NCBI GenBank assembly: GCA_003562145.1
Contig: PWWA01000037.1
Span: 1 to 9,702, forward strand
Reading direction: 5' to 3'
Origin: Candidatus Woesearchaeota archaeon
Lineage (GTDB): Archaea; Nanobdellota; Nanobdellia; Woesearchaeales; 21-14-0-10-32-9
Length of the DNA: 9,702 bases
The first letter of the stretch is position 1, and each line of letters begins with the position of its first letter. Below, in pieces: positions 1 through 6,346 of this stretch. A model generated the notes under the pieces. That model did not search any database. It was given only the letters and a program-made list of their open reading frames with translations, and had not been told where the DNA came from. Position numbers and translations under genes: made by a program.

Positions 1-349
1 AGAAGACCTGCTAAAATCATATGAATTGCTAGTAAGCTCAATAATTAACAGGGAAAGCCACGAAAAAGAGCTAAGGGACTTCATGCTGAAAGCAGAATAC
101 GCATCAAGCAAAACAATACTTAACCCAAAACAATTATATGAGGCTAAAGAAAAGCTCAAGGGAAAAACAAAGGCTTTGTCAAGCATACTTGTAAGCGCAC
201 TAGTAACAGGTTACAAGGAAAAAAGCTTGAAGGAAAAGCTTGAAAAGCAAATACGAAGCTATAAAGAAATATTAAAAGAATACAAATCATCTAAAAATAT
301 TCCCTTGTACATAAACACGTATTCACAGGTGGTAAGCATTGCATCCTGA
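1..349 (+). CDS. 5'-truncated hypothetical helical protein
   Basis: The reading frame is open to the left edge (first full codon at base 2) and ends at TGA 347-349, so about 115 C-terminal residues are visible and the true start lies outside the window. An in-frame TTG at 26 has no convincing SD and is probably internal. The product is soluble, rich in Lys, Glu and Ser, and looks almost entirely alpha-helical with coiled-coil character, for example the segments KEKLKGKTKAL and KEKLEKQIRSYKEILKEYK. I see no signal peptide, membrane segment or catalytic motif, and I do not recognise the family. Its last 11 bases overlap the next gene, so the two are probably co-transcribed. If the downstream gene is a toxin, this could be its antitoxin or a regulator, but nothing in the protein itself shows a DNA-binding domain. 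Confidence 0.6.
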   Translation, partial: EDLLKSYELLVSSIINRESHEKELRDFMLKAEYASSKTILNPKQLYEAKEKLKGKTKALSSILVSALVTGYKEKSLKEKLEKQIRSYKEILKEYKSSKNIPLYINTYSQVVSIAS

Positions 350-656
350 AACCGGGAAAAATAAAATCAGGGAAATACTAGGCTCAAATATTAGGTTCGA
401 GGGACACTTCAACAAGTGCTTCGAGAACATGAAAGAGACACAGCAAGAAGAATTGTTAAAATGGGTTAAAGATTGCAAAGACAAGAAAGCAAGCCCGATA
501 CAATCAAAGAAAAACAAGGAAATAATTGGCTTCGTAAAAAGGATAGGCAGCAACCTAAGGGCAATAATCACGAGGGAAAAAGAAAAATACTTCATAGCAA
601 TATACTTGGACAAGCACAAGTACTACGAAGCAGAAATGGAAAGCCTTGGGTTCTGA
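339..656 (+). CDS. Small protein, possible RelE/ParE-like toxin
   Basis: This is a 105-residue soluble protein starting at TTG 339, preceded by an SD-like AGGTGG (327-332) with a 6-base spacer. A later in-frame ATG at 429 would give 75 residues, but it has no SD. The N-terminal half is helical and charged (about residues 24-50). The C-terminal half (about 61-100) alternates basic and hydrophobic residues, with the core SNLRAIITRE then KYFIAIYLDKHKYYE. That pattern, a basic residue before a beta strand, a turn, a second strand and a terminal basic/aromatic stretch, resembles the RelE/HigB/ParE mRNA-interferase fold. The overlap with the gene upstream fits a two-gene module, although toxin-second order is only typical, not diagnostic. 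Toxin identity is an inference from pattern; an unrelated archaeal hypothetical protein is the alternative. Confidence 0.6.
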   Translation: MHPETGKNKIREILGSNIRFEGHFNKCFENMKETQQEELLKWVKDCKDKKASPIQSKKNKEIIGFVKRIGSNLRAIITREKEKYFIAIYLDKHKYYEAEMESLGF

Positions 657-670
657 AGATCTGTGTTTCT

Positions 671-687
671 TCCGGATTTGAACGGAA
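671..687 (+). other. Small hairpin in convergent intergenic gap
   Basis: TTCCG at 671-674 plus flanking T pairs with CGGAA at 683-687 around an 8-base loop, directly after the stop of the left gene. The stem is short and is followed by A-rich, not T-rich, sequence on the + strand. It could act as an RNA 3'-end stem, but this is weak evidence. Confidence 0.25.
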
Positions 688-702
688 AAAATTAGGTAAA
701 CA

Positions 703-723
703 AGAAAAATAAGTTATTTTTCT
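703..723. terminator. Bidirectional palindromic terminator
   Basis: AGAAAAATAA (703-712) and TTATTTTTCT (714-723) are perfect reverse complements around a single G at 713. The element sits exactly between the convergent + strand gene ending at 656 and the - strand operon ending at 714, and it contains that operon's TAA stop. Read in either direction it gives a T-rich tract, and oligo-T tracts are the main signal for intrinsic termination in archaea. On the - strand a second T run lies just beyond (686-692). The role is inferred from position and symmetry. Confidence 0.5.
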
Positions 724-1154
724 GCGTATGTTCTTTGCTTTCCACTTTCTATTATTTGCCTTATTTCGCTTAGCGCTTCACCACTCCAAATCCTTGTTTC
801 CTGAATGGGTAGAAGCGCTAAAGAGTCACCGTAAACCTGGTATCCTAGGACGGGCTCTTTTCCCGCGAAAAAATATTTTTTTCCGAAGAGCCTTATTTTT
901 ACCCAGTCTTCTTTCCCTACAGGGTTTTCAGGGGTTTTGATTATTAGTGGGGGTGAGTCTGCGAATAAGATGCTTATATCTTTGTCGAAGAATTTCTGGT
1001 AGTAAACCGTTGTGTTTTCGCCTCTCCAGGTGTTTGTAGGCTTTCTCAGGGTTTCCCTTACTGCGAGTTCCAGGTCTTCTACGTGGCTTTCCTTTGGATT
1101 ATACGAAGTTCCTAGTATTGCTGCGGCTATTAGTGTTGCACATATTTTTTTCAT
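714..1154 (-). CDS. Exported hypothetical protein, paralogue A
   Basis: A 146-residue protein, last gene of the PRPP operon. Its ATG (1154) overlaps the stop of the preceding gene in an ATGA, suggesting translational coupling. The N-terminus (MKKICATLIAAAILGTS) is a short Sec-type signal peptide or anchor of about 17 residues; there is no lipobox Cys at its end. The mature part is beta-rich with little helix until a C-terminal amphipathic helix (about 126-139). Residues about 60-100 align by eye with the upstream gene product: both have a strand, then P-V/I-GKED (GKED at 80-83), then a strand containing KKYFF or KTYYL. I do not recognise a family. A small cell-surface or extracytoplasmic protein is the most that can be said. 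Confidence 0.7.
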   Translation of the reverse strand: MKKICATLIAAAILGTSYNPKESHVEDLELAVRETLRKPTNTWRGENTTVYYQKFFDKDISILFADSPPLIIKTPENPVGKEDWVKIRLFGKKYFFAGKEPVLGYQVYGDSLALLPIQETRIWSGEALSEIRQIIESGKQRTYAEK

Positions 1155-1648
1155 TTTTCTTCAAGGCTTGTTTTTGTGCAGGGCCCTTGGCCTGCAGGCG
1201 TTAATGAACTAATTGTTTTTTCGTAGAGGACTTGGGCTTCCCGGAGAGGGATTTCCCGCACGATAAATGTTCCCTCTTCCACTCCTACTATGCTTGCTTC
1301 TTCCACTATTCCGTTTAGGCCGCGGTCTTTTAAGTAATACGTTTTATCTGAGTTGATTAGTACTACTAGCTTGTCTTCTTTCCCTATAGGCCTTTCCTGG
1401 GTGGCGTATGGCTTGTGGTCTTTGAAGTACAGCATCGTGTTTTTGCCTTCAGGGCGGCCTATTATTCTTAGGTATGTGTTGGCTGTCCCACTCCCTGTTT
1501 TTGCGCGGTTTGGAAGCCAGCCTTCTTGTGCGTATAATTCCATTATCCCGCTTGCTATTCTTCCTATTTCTTTGTCTGGCTCGTGCTTGGCGCAGCCATT
1601 ATTGCATGCTATGATTGCAGCTGCCAAGACGGCGTGTAGTGCTTTCAT
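1151..1648 (-). CDS. Putative lipoprotein, paralogue B
   Basis: The ATG at 1648 is chosen because it forms an ATGA overlap with the upstream gene and opens a signal peptide; the same frame runs open further upstream but only as a shadow of the preceding gene. The product is 165 residues. The N-terminus MKALHAVLAAAIIACNNGC ends in a lipobox-like IIAC (Cys15), so it may be a lipid-anchored surface protein; a second Cys at 19 makes the assignment less certain. Residues about 70-112 match the downstream gene product (shared P-I-GKED, with GKED at 89-92, then DKTYYL), pointing to an old tandem duplication. This copy is about 20 residues longer, with an extra C-terminal tail (SSLTPAGQ onward). The family is not recognised. 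Its own stop overlaps the next start, again as ATGA. Confidence 0.7.
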   Translation of the reverse strand: MKALHAVLAAAIIACNNGCAKHEPDKEIGRIASGIMELYAQEGWLPNRAKTGSGTANTYLRIIGRPEGKNTMLYFKDHKPYATQERPIGKEDKLVVLINSDKTYYLKDRGLNGIVEEASIVGVEEGTFIVREIPLREAQVLYEKTISSLTPAGQGPCTKTSLEEK

Positions 1649-2067
1649 TTTTCTTTTGCGTAGAACGTAATCGTGGCTTTTCTTATTGTTTCGTAGGGCA
1701 GTCCTGGCTCCATGGTTAGGGCGGAGAGCAACACGCTTCCTCGTGGGCTTGACTTTAGCTCTAGGTCTATGTAGTGCTCTTCGTATCCTGCGCGGTCCTT
1801 GTAGGCCTTGTAGTGGCATACCCATTTGGAGCTGGGTTCCAGTAGCAAGAAGTCTTTTTTTAGGCGGCTTACCAGTTGCTTTCCAGTGGTGTAATTCGTG
1901 GCTTGTTTGCGTGGCTCTTTTAGGTATAGCGGGGTTACGAGGGGTATATTTGTTGTTTGTGCGTCTATGCTTTCTATGAGTTTTAGGGTTTCTTCTAGGG
2001 AGAGGTTCTTGTCTTGAACGATTTTTTTTCTTCCGAGCACTTTTTTTAATGTTCTGCTAAAGATCAT
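1645..2067 (-). CDS. Hypothetical protein, 140 aa
   Basis: A soluble-looking protein starting at ATG 2067, which overlaps the stop of the upstream gene (ATGA, 2064-2067); its own stop overlaps the next gene the same way. The N-terminus is very basic (MIFSRTLKKVLGRKK) with a helix at about 24-34 (SLEETLKLIES). The second half looks like beta strands with a YKAYKDR turn and ends KATITFYAKEK. There is no signal peptide or membrane segment, unlike the two genes that follow. I do not recognise a domain. Its tightly coupled position suggests it works with the exported proteins encoded downstream, perhaps on the cytoplasmic side, but this is inference. Confidence 0.65.
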   Translation of the reverse strand: MIFSRTLKKVLGRKKIVQDKNLSLEETLKLIESIDAQTTNIPLVTPLYLKEPRKQATNYTTGKQLVSRLKKDFLLLEPSSKWVCHYKAYKDRAGYEEHYIDLELKSSPRGSVLLSALTMEPGLPYETIRKATITFYAKEK

Positions 2068-2357
2068 CTTTCTTTTCGCTCCGTGTTTTTTCCCTGATAT
2101 TCTTTTTGTGCGTGCTTATATTTTAGTTCTACGTCGTTGAGCGCGGTTATGAGCATCCTGTATTTCGCTGTTTCAGGGTGTTTTTTGGCTATTGTGCTTC
2201 CAAAGGCGTTTTTGATGTCGTTGTAATTATCCAGTACTTCTATGAATAGGTCGTATCTCCGGTTTTGGTTTCCGTTCATGCTTGGCGCATTTGTTTTTTC
2301 GAGCAATTGGCTTATCTTCCGTTCAAGCCCGCTTGAAAAGAACATGTTTTTAACCAT
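2064..2357 (-). CDS. Small helical hypothetical protein, 97 aa
   Basis: Three in-frame ATGs compete as start: 2375, 2357 and 2345. I prefer 2357 because it lies just after a run of nine G (2361-2369) that can serve as an SD, whereas 2375 is preceded only by a run of A. The protein is charged, Asn-rich and helical (YDLFIEVLDNYNDIKNAFG; ALNDVELKYKHAQKEYQG) and ends in a basic tail (NTERKER). There is no signal peptide or membrane segment. It begins 23 bases after the PRPP synthetase stop and its own stop overlaps the next start (ATGA). The family is not recognised. If the 2375 start were used, the nine-G run would be translated as three Gly codons and any slippage there would shift the frame. 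Confidence 0.6.
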   Translation of the reverse strand: MVKNMFFSSGLERKISQLLEKTNAPSMNGNQNRRYDLFIEVLDNYNDIKNAFGSTIAKKHPETAKYRMLITALNDVELKYKHAQKEYQGKNTERKER

Positions 2358-2360
2358 TTT

Positions 2361-2369
2361 CCCCCCCCC
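2361..2369 (-). promoter_or_regulatory. Poly-G (9) ribosome-binding tract
   Basis: Nine consecutive C on the + strand read as nine G on the coding strand, three bases before the preferred ATG at 2357. Other genes here use GGGGG or GGGGGG at the same place, so it fits an over-long SD. Its length makes it prone to slippage in replication or sequencing. Confidence 0.45.
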
Positions 2370-2380
2370 AAACATTTTTT

Positions 2381-3406
2381 TTAGTCTAGTAGCCTGCTTA
2401 TGCTTATTCCTTTGTTTATGTTATATATTACTTTTGCGAAATATTTTTCTAGTTGTATCTCATCGTACCACGGGTTTCGGTTTTTAAATTCTTTGTCCTT
2501 GTATATTGTGTTTGCGCCTATGACTCTTTCGAATAGTCCTTGCTTGTAAGCGTCATTAAGCCTTGTCTCTGCGGGCAGGTTTAGCATTGCGTGGCTCGCG
2601 GCGAAGTAAACTTTTTCGGCTCCTCTTTCCTTCAGGATTTTCATTGCGCTTACACCTGTCCCTGCCGTGTCCATGATGTCGTCTATTATGAATACGTTCT
2701 TGTTTTTTACGTCTCCTATCAACGTCATTTTTTCTACGTGGCTTGGCTTGTAATAGTTTCTTTCCTTGTGGATTATTGCGAGGGGTGTGCCAAGCGTTTT
2801 TGCGTAGTGGCTCGCTCTTTGTGCTGCTCCGGCGTCAGGCGCCGCGATTACCAGGTTTTCTGTTCCTATGTTGTTGTGTATGTAGTCCATGAAGTCTTTT
2901 GAGGCTCTTAGGTTTTCTAGTATGGCTTTCCTGAAGAATCCGCCGATGGCTTCGTTGTGGACGTCTAACGTGATTACCCTTGATGCTCCTGCGTCTTCGA
3001 GTTCCCTGGCTATCATTGCTGCGTTTATTGATTCCCTGGTTTTGGGCTTGTCTTGGCGTGCGTATGGGAAGACAGGCATGACTGCAGTTACATGCTCTGC
3101 GTCTGAGGTTAATGCTGCGAATATTGCTGTTTTGAGGGCCATGTAGTTGTCGTTTACGCTTAATCCTTTTGACTTGTTTTCCATGTCTTGTATTATGTAA
3201 ACGTCTTTGTGCCTTATGCTTTCGTCTATCTCTGTTTTTATTTCTGTGTTCGCAAATTTTTTTTCCTTGGAGTTTATGTCTAGGTTGCCTGATTCTTCGT
3301 TTTCCCTTTTGAGAAGTTCTTCCAGTCGGCTTATTACTTTTTCTGAGAAATGCCTGCCTGATTCGCAGCTTATTATTCCTAGTTCTCCCCTGGATGCGTT
3401 CTCCAT
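2381..3406 (-). CDS. prs: Ribose-phosphate pyrophosphokinase (PRPP synthetase)
   Basis: Transfers pyrophosphate from ATP to ribose 5-phosphate, making PRPP for nucleotide, His/Trp and NAD synthesis in the cytoplasm. The 341-residue product shows the family's marks in order: the N-terminal phosphoribosyltransferase-like half with RHKDVYIIQ (65-73), the ATP-site loop FPYARQDK (113-120), the metal/ATP histidine in LDVHNE (147-152), APDAGAAQRA (189-198), the PRPP-binding loop VFIIDDIMDTAGT (238-250) and the C-terminal NPWYDEIQLEKYF. It is slightly longer than the usual 285-320 residues, with an extra charged segment near 33-50, and the common FPDGE is FANTE (51-55). The start at ATG 3406 is preferred over TTG 3427 because a TATA element centred near 3431 would place the transcript start almost on this ATG, a leaderless arrangement. 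It heads a five-gene operon with unrelated small genes. Confidence 0.93.
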   Translation of the reverse strand: MENASRGELGIISCESGRHFSEKVISRLEELLKRENEESGNLDINSKEKKFANTEIKTEIDESIRHKDVYIIQDMENKSKGLSVNDNYMALKTAIFAALTSDAEHVTAVMPVFPYARQDKPKTRESINAAMIARELEDAGASRVITLDVHNEAIGGFFRKAILENLRASKDFMDYIHNNIGTENLVIAAPDAGAAQRASHYAKTLGTPLAIIHKERNYYKPSHVEKMTLIGDVKNKNVFIIDDIMDTAGTGVSAMKILKERGAEKVYFAASHAMLNLPAETRLNDAYKQGLFERVIGANTIYKDKEFKNRNPWYDEIQLEKYFAKVIYNINKGISISRLLD

Positions 3407-3480
3407 TTTTGGTGGAACACAAAACAACTATATAAGTTTTACCCCTGAATGGTGGGGAAATTGTTGTTTTGTTCCAAAAA
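3406..3480. repeat. Nested imperfect inverted repeat spanning the divergent promoter
   Basis: The outer arms are 3406-3428 and 3463-3480. All 18 bases of the right arm (reverse complement TTTTTGGAACAAAACAAC) are matched in the left arm, which carries two bulges, TGG and CA. An inner pair follows: TTTT-A-CCCC (3437-3445) against GGGGAAA (3454-3460), with an 8-base loop. The TATA element (3428-3436) falls between outer and inner left arms. It could be an operator for a dimeric regulator or a DNA cruciform; its function is inferred. Confidence 0.55.
3428..3436. promoter_or_regulatory. Shared bidirectional TATA element
   Basis: CTATATAAG (+) reads CTTATATAG (-), so the core is usable in both directions. 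On the - strand it is preceded by an A-rich BRE-like stretch and lies about 26 bases from ATG 3406, the standard archaeal TATA-to-start distance, implying a leaderless prs transcript. On the + strand it would start transcription near 3458 and leave a leader of about 68 bases for aglB. Confidence 0.55.
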
Positions 3481-3489
3481 TATTATAAA
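3481..3489 (+). promoter_or_regulatory. Second candidate TATA box for the aglB operon
   Basis: TATTATAAA here would place the transcript start near 3511, just before the SD AGGGTGG (3515-3521) and the GTG start at 3526. This gives a short leader and is a reasonable alternative to the shared TATA element upstream. Confidence 0.35.
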
Positions 3490-3525
3490 CCACCGCTGAA
3501 AACACTTCTCTTGAAGGGTGGTTTG

Positions 3526-6330
3526 GTGGCGGAGAAACGAAAAAAAGACTCTGATGATATCAGCATAGACCTAAATAGGTTGAAGGAGAGCGCAAAAAAA
3601 TTCTTTGCAGCATTGTATTCTTTGAAGGACTCCAAGTACTTTACGAGCACAACCATCGCCATACTGCTAATATTGGCCTTAATGGCTACATCCATAGTGA
3701 TTAGAAGCCAGCAATACACCCTGCCAATAACTGATGTATGGGCAGAGCAAACCATTAGGGGAAACATAATCCCGCAGATAGAGCAGCAAATAAGGGCGGA
3801 AAACCCTGGGCTGACAGACACGAGGGTTAGGGAGCTGGCACAACAGCAATACAACGCGTACTACCAAGCCAACAAGGCAGAATTAGATGCACAAAAAAAA
3901 TCTATGGGCGAGCAGTTCAGAAGACAACTGCAGGACGAGAACGGGAACACTTACCAGACAGGAATCGACCCATGGCTATTCTACTCGGATACTAAGTGGT
4001 ACTTGCGCAACGGCTTCTTCGGAACAGAAATCGTGGACGGAGAACAAAAATTCATGCTTAGGAACGGCAGAATAGGAATAACATACGGATTTCAATGGAT
4101 CTCATACATTGGCGCACTAACACACTACGCGTTTAACTTATTCGGCGATTACGACTTGATGTTCACAGGCTTCTTCTACCAAACCATACTCGTAACGCTA
4201 ACAATCATATTCGCATTCCTGCTCGGGAGGAAGCTTGGAGGCAATAACACCGCGGGGTTCTTCGCAGGAGCATTATTCGCATTCATGCCAGCCATTTTCT
4301 CTAGGACGATGGAAACATTCGATACTGACTGGGTAACGTTCTTGTTTCCGATAGCAACGATTTGGGCTTTGCTAGAGGCATTGGATGCCAAAACACTGAG
4401 GAGCAGGATTATTTACGGTGCTGCCAGCGGCATAAGCCTCGGCTTTTTCACGGTCACGTGGGGTGGGTGGTGGTATACGTTCAACCTGGTCATCCTGACA
4501 ATAATAATGTTTTTTGCGTACAAATACATAACAGCCAAGTACCTGCACAAGGAAAAGAAAGCAAGCATCATAGGAAGCGCAACGCCTGCTTTAGTCGTTC
4601 TAGGAGTTTTCCTTGGAGGCCTTATCCTATTCACATTTTTCAATTACGGCTTAGTGGATAGGAATGTAAGCGTGGGGGAAGGCCTTCTAAGATTGACAAG
4701 TGCACCGGAACAAACATTTAGGTTCGTACAGGAATTCACAGGCGGCGCAGTAACAGGTGCAGGCGAACAATACCCTTTATGGCCTAATGTCTTCCGGACA
4801 GTGGCAGAACTGAGGAGGTCCAGCGTAGGGGATGCCATACAGGGCATTGGTGGCATACTCGTATTTTTGCTTGTTGTCGCAGGGATAGCTTCCCTTGTGC
4901 TGAGGTATAAGGAAAGCGACATGTATCCTTTCTATGCGTTGGTACTCGCGGCTTGGCTTGCCATAATGGCGTACTCTGTCACGACAGGCATAAGGTTCCA
5001 CGCTTTTTTCGCTTATGTAAGCGCTTTCTGCATCGCAGCCCTGCTCGGCACACTCGCCGGGCCTGTGGTTAAGAAAATTGGTGGGTGGTTTGAGAATGAA
5101 AGCCTCGGAAAAGGAATTATGTACATAATAATTTTTGGTGGTGCATTCCTCCTTTTGGTTGTTCCAAGCATACAGGCATCGAATACTATTGTGAGGAACA
5201 GCGTCCCGAATTTTGATGATGACTGGGTTGCAGCAATGCATATTATCAGGGATAGCTCTGAAAGGGCTATTATTACGAGTTGGTGGGATTTCGGGCATTT
5301 CTTCCAGGCAGTGGCTGAGAGGAGCGTTACGTTTGACGGGGGCGACCAGGGGCAAAGGATTTACTGGGTTGGCAAAAGCCTTTCTACCTCGGATGAGGGA
5401 GAAGCTGTTGACATTTTAAGGATGCTTAACTGCGGCCAAGAGGAAAGCTACAGAGCGTTGCTGAGCATCACGGGAAACCAGATAAGGGCTACTAATTTAA
5501 TACTTGAAATAACGAGGATGAGTGAAGCGGAGGCGAGGCAGAGGCTTCAGACAGAAGGGTTTTCGGTTACGGATACTGAGCGCGTTCTGAGGCATAGCCA
5601 TTGCGATGATCTGATTGACAATTACTTGATTGTAAGCGAGGACATGGTGGCGAAGAGCGGTGTCTGGGCTCATTTCGGGAACTGGAACTTTACGAGGAGT
5701 TACGCTTATTATGGTTTAGGAGGCGTCCCATTAGACCAAGGGGTTAGGATGCTAATGGAAGAAACAGGGCTTGAAGAGGGCGCTGCAAGGGATACTTTGC
5801 TCGCGGCTAGGAGGCTTGCAAGTGAAAGGGAAGCCGAGCAGTGGATTAGCCCAACCCCGTCGTATTTGATGGGCAGGCCTGCCAGTTGCACAGAGAACGA
5901 TGATGCTATTGGCTGTGATATCAACGTACAAGTCGGCTCCCAGGGAGCAATAGCAATAGTCTTGTGGAGGGCGATTATTAGCAAGGATAATTATGAAGAT
6001 ACAGCCTTAATCCTGAGGGGTGTTGACCCGTTGACTGGCAACGTTGTGGGGCAGCAAACCACGCTGAGGCCTAACGCAGTCGTAGTCGCAGAGGAAGACA
6101 GGCTAGTGAGATATGATGTGCCTGACAGCGGCACTGACCTCGACGTATTGCTGTTTGAGAATGAGTTCGGACAGAAAAGGGTTATGGTAAGCAATCCGTT
6201 ATTGACAGAATCCATGTTTACAAGGCTTTTCTTCCTTGATGGCAAGTACACGGATAATTTCGAGCTAGTAGATGACAGGACTACTTTCCGCGGCCAGAGA
6301 ATCATAACGTACAAAATTGATTTTGGCTGA
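3526..6330 (+). CDS. aglB: AglB/STT3 oligosaccharyltransferase
   Basis: Membrane GT-C enzyme that transfers a lipid-linked oligosaccharide to Asn in N-X-S/T sequons on the outer face of the membrane. The start is GTG 3526, behind AGGGTGG (3515-3521), giving 934 residues; TTG 3469 is open but lacks an SD. A charged cytoplasmic N-terminus (1-36) leads to TM1 (about 40-60). A long hydrophilic insertion (about 62-140) then precedes the first catalytic Asp site, IDPW (Asp148). The second acidic motif DTD is at 266-268, followed by WGGWWY and many TM segments (total roughly 12-13). The diagnostic WWDFGHF is at 586-592 in the globular C-terminal domain. A helical insert follows, then DMVAKSGVW (706-714), which resembles the DK motif but with three residues between D and K. 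The C-terminus is beta-rich. The following genes sit in the same direction with short gaps, so this is the first gene of a glycosylation operon. Confidence 0.93.
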   Translation: MAEKRKKDSDDISIDLNRLKESAKKFFAALYSLKDSKYFTSTTIAILLILALMATSIVIRSQQYTLPITDVWAEQTIRGNIIPQIEQQIRAENPGLTDTRVRELAQQQYNAYYQANKAELDAQKKSMGEQFRRQLQDENGNTYQTGIDPWLFYSDTKWYLRNGFFGTEIVDGEQKFMLRNGRIGITYGFQWISYIGALTHYAFNLFGDYDLMFTGFFYQTILVTLTIIFAFLLGRKLGGNNTAGFFAGALFAFMPAIFSRTMETFDTDWVTFLFPIATIWALLEALDAKTLRSRIIYGAASGISLGFFTVTWGGWWYTFNLVILTIIMFFAYKYITAKYLHKEKKASIIGSATPALVVLGVFLGGLILFTFFNYGLVDRNVSVGEGLLRLTSAPEQTFRFVQEFTGGAVTGAGEQYPLWPNVFRTVAELRRSSVGDAIQGIGGILVFLLVVAGIASLVLRYKESDMYPFYALVLAAWLAIMAYSVTTGIRFHAFFAYVSAFCIAALLGTLAGPVVKKIGGWFENESLGKGIMYIIIFGGAFLLLVVPSIQASNTIVRNSVPNFDDDWVAAMHIIRDSSERAIITSWWDFGHFFQAVAERSVTFDGGDQGQRIYWVGKSLSTSDEGEAVDILRMLNCGQEESYRALLSITGNQIRATNLILEITRMSEAEARQRLQTEGFSVTDTERVLRHSHCDDLIDNYLIVSEDMVAKSGVWAHFGNWNFTRSYAYYGLGGVPLDQGVRMLMEETGLEEGAARDTLLAARRLASEREAEQWISPTPSYLMGRPASCTENDDAIGCDINVQVGSQGAIAIVLWRAIISKDNYEDTALILRGVDPLTGNVVGQQTTLRPNAVVVAEEDRLVRYDVPDSGTDLDVLLFENEFGQKRVMVSNPLLTESMFTRLFFLDGKYTDNFELVDDRTTFRGQRIITYKIDFG

Positions 6331-6346
6331 TGATGGATGAACAAAT

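Noticed and set aside
473..712. Overlapping + strand frame of 79 codons
   Set aside because: Frame-shifted shadow of the 339-656 gene, rich in Lys/Gln, with no SD and no separate start context.
1649..1825. Upstream extension of the lipoprotein-like gene (59 codons)
   Set aside because: Arg-rich shadow of the preceding gene; the ATG at 1648 begins a clear signal peptide and is coupled by ATGA.
2835..3422. Long open frame on the - strand inside prs (195 codons)
   Set aside because: It is the +1 shadow of the PRPP synthetase gene: extremely rich in Arg, Lys and Gln, with no domain pattern or start signal.
3407..3427. TTG start at 3427 giving prs seven extra residues
   Set aside because: It falls between the TATA element and the expected transcript start, so it would not be transcribed.
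3469..3525. TTG start giving aglB 19 extra residues
   Set aside because: No SD before it, and it lies within the inverted repeat and before the second TATA candidate; GTG 3526 has a good SD.
4777..5355. 192-codon open frame on the - strand within aglB
   Set aside because: Antisense to the conserved TM and WWD region of aglB; composition is Cys/Pro/Asn-rich and non-protein-like, with no SD.
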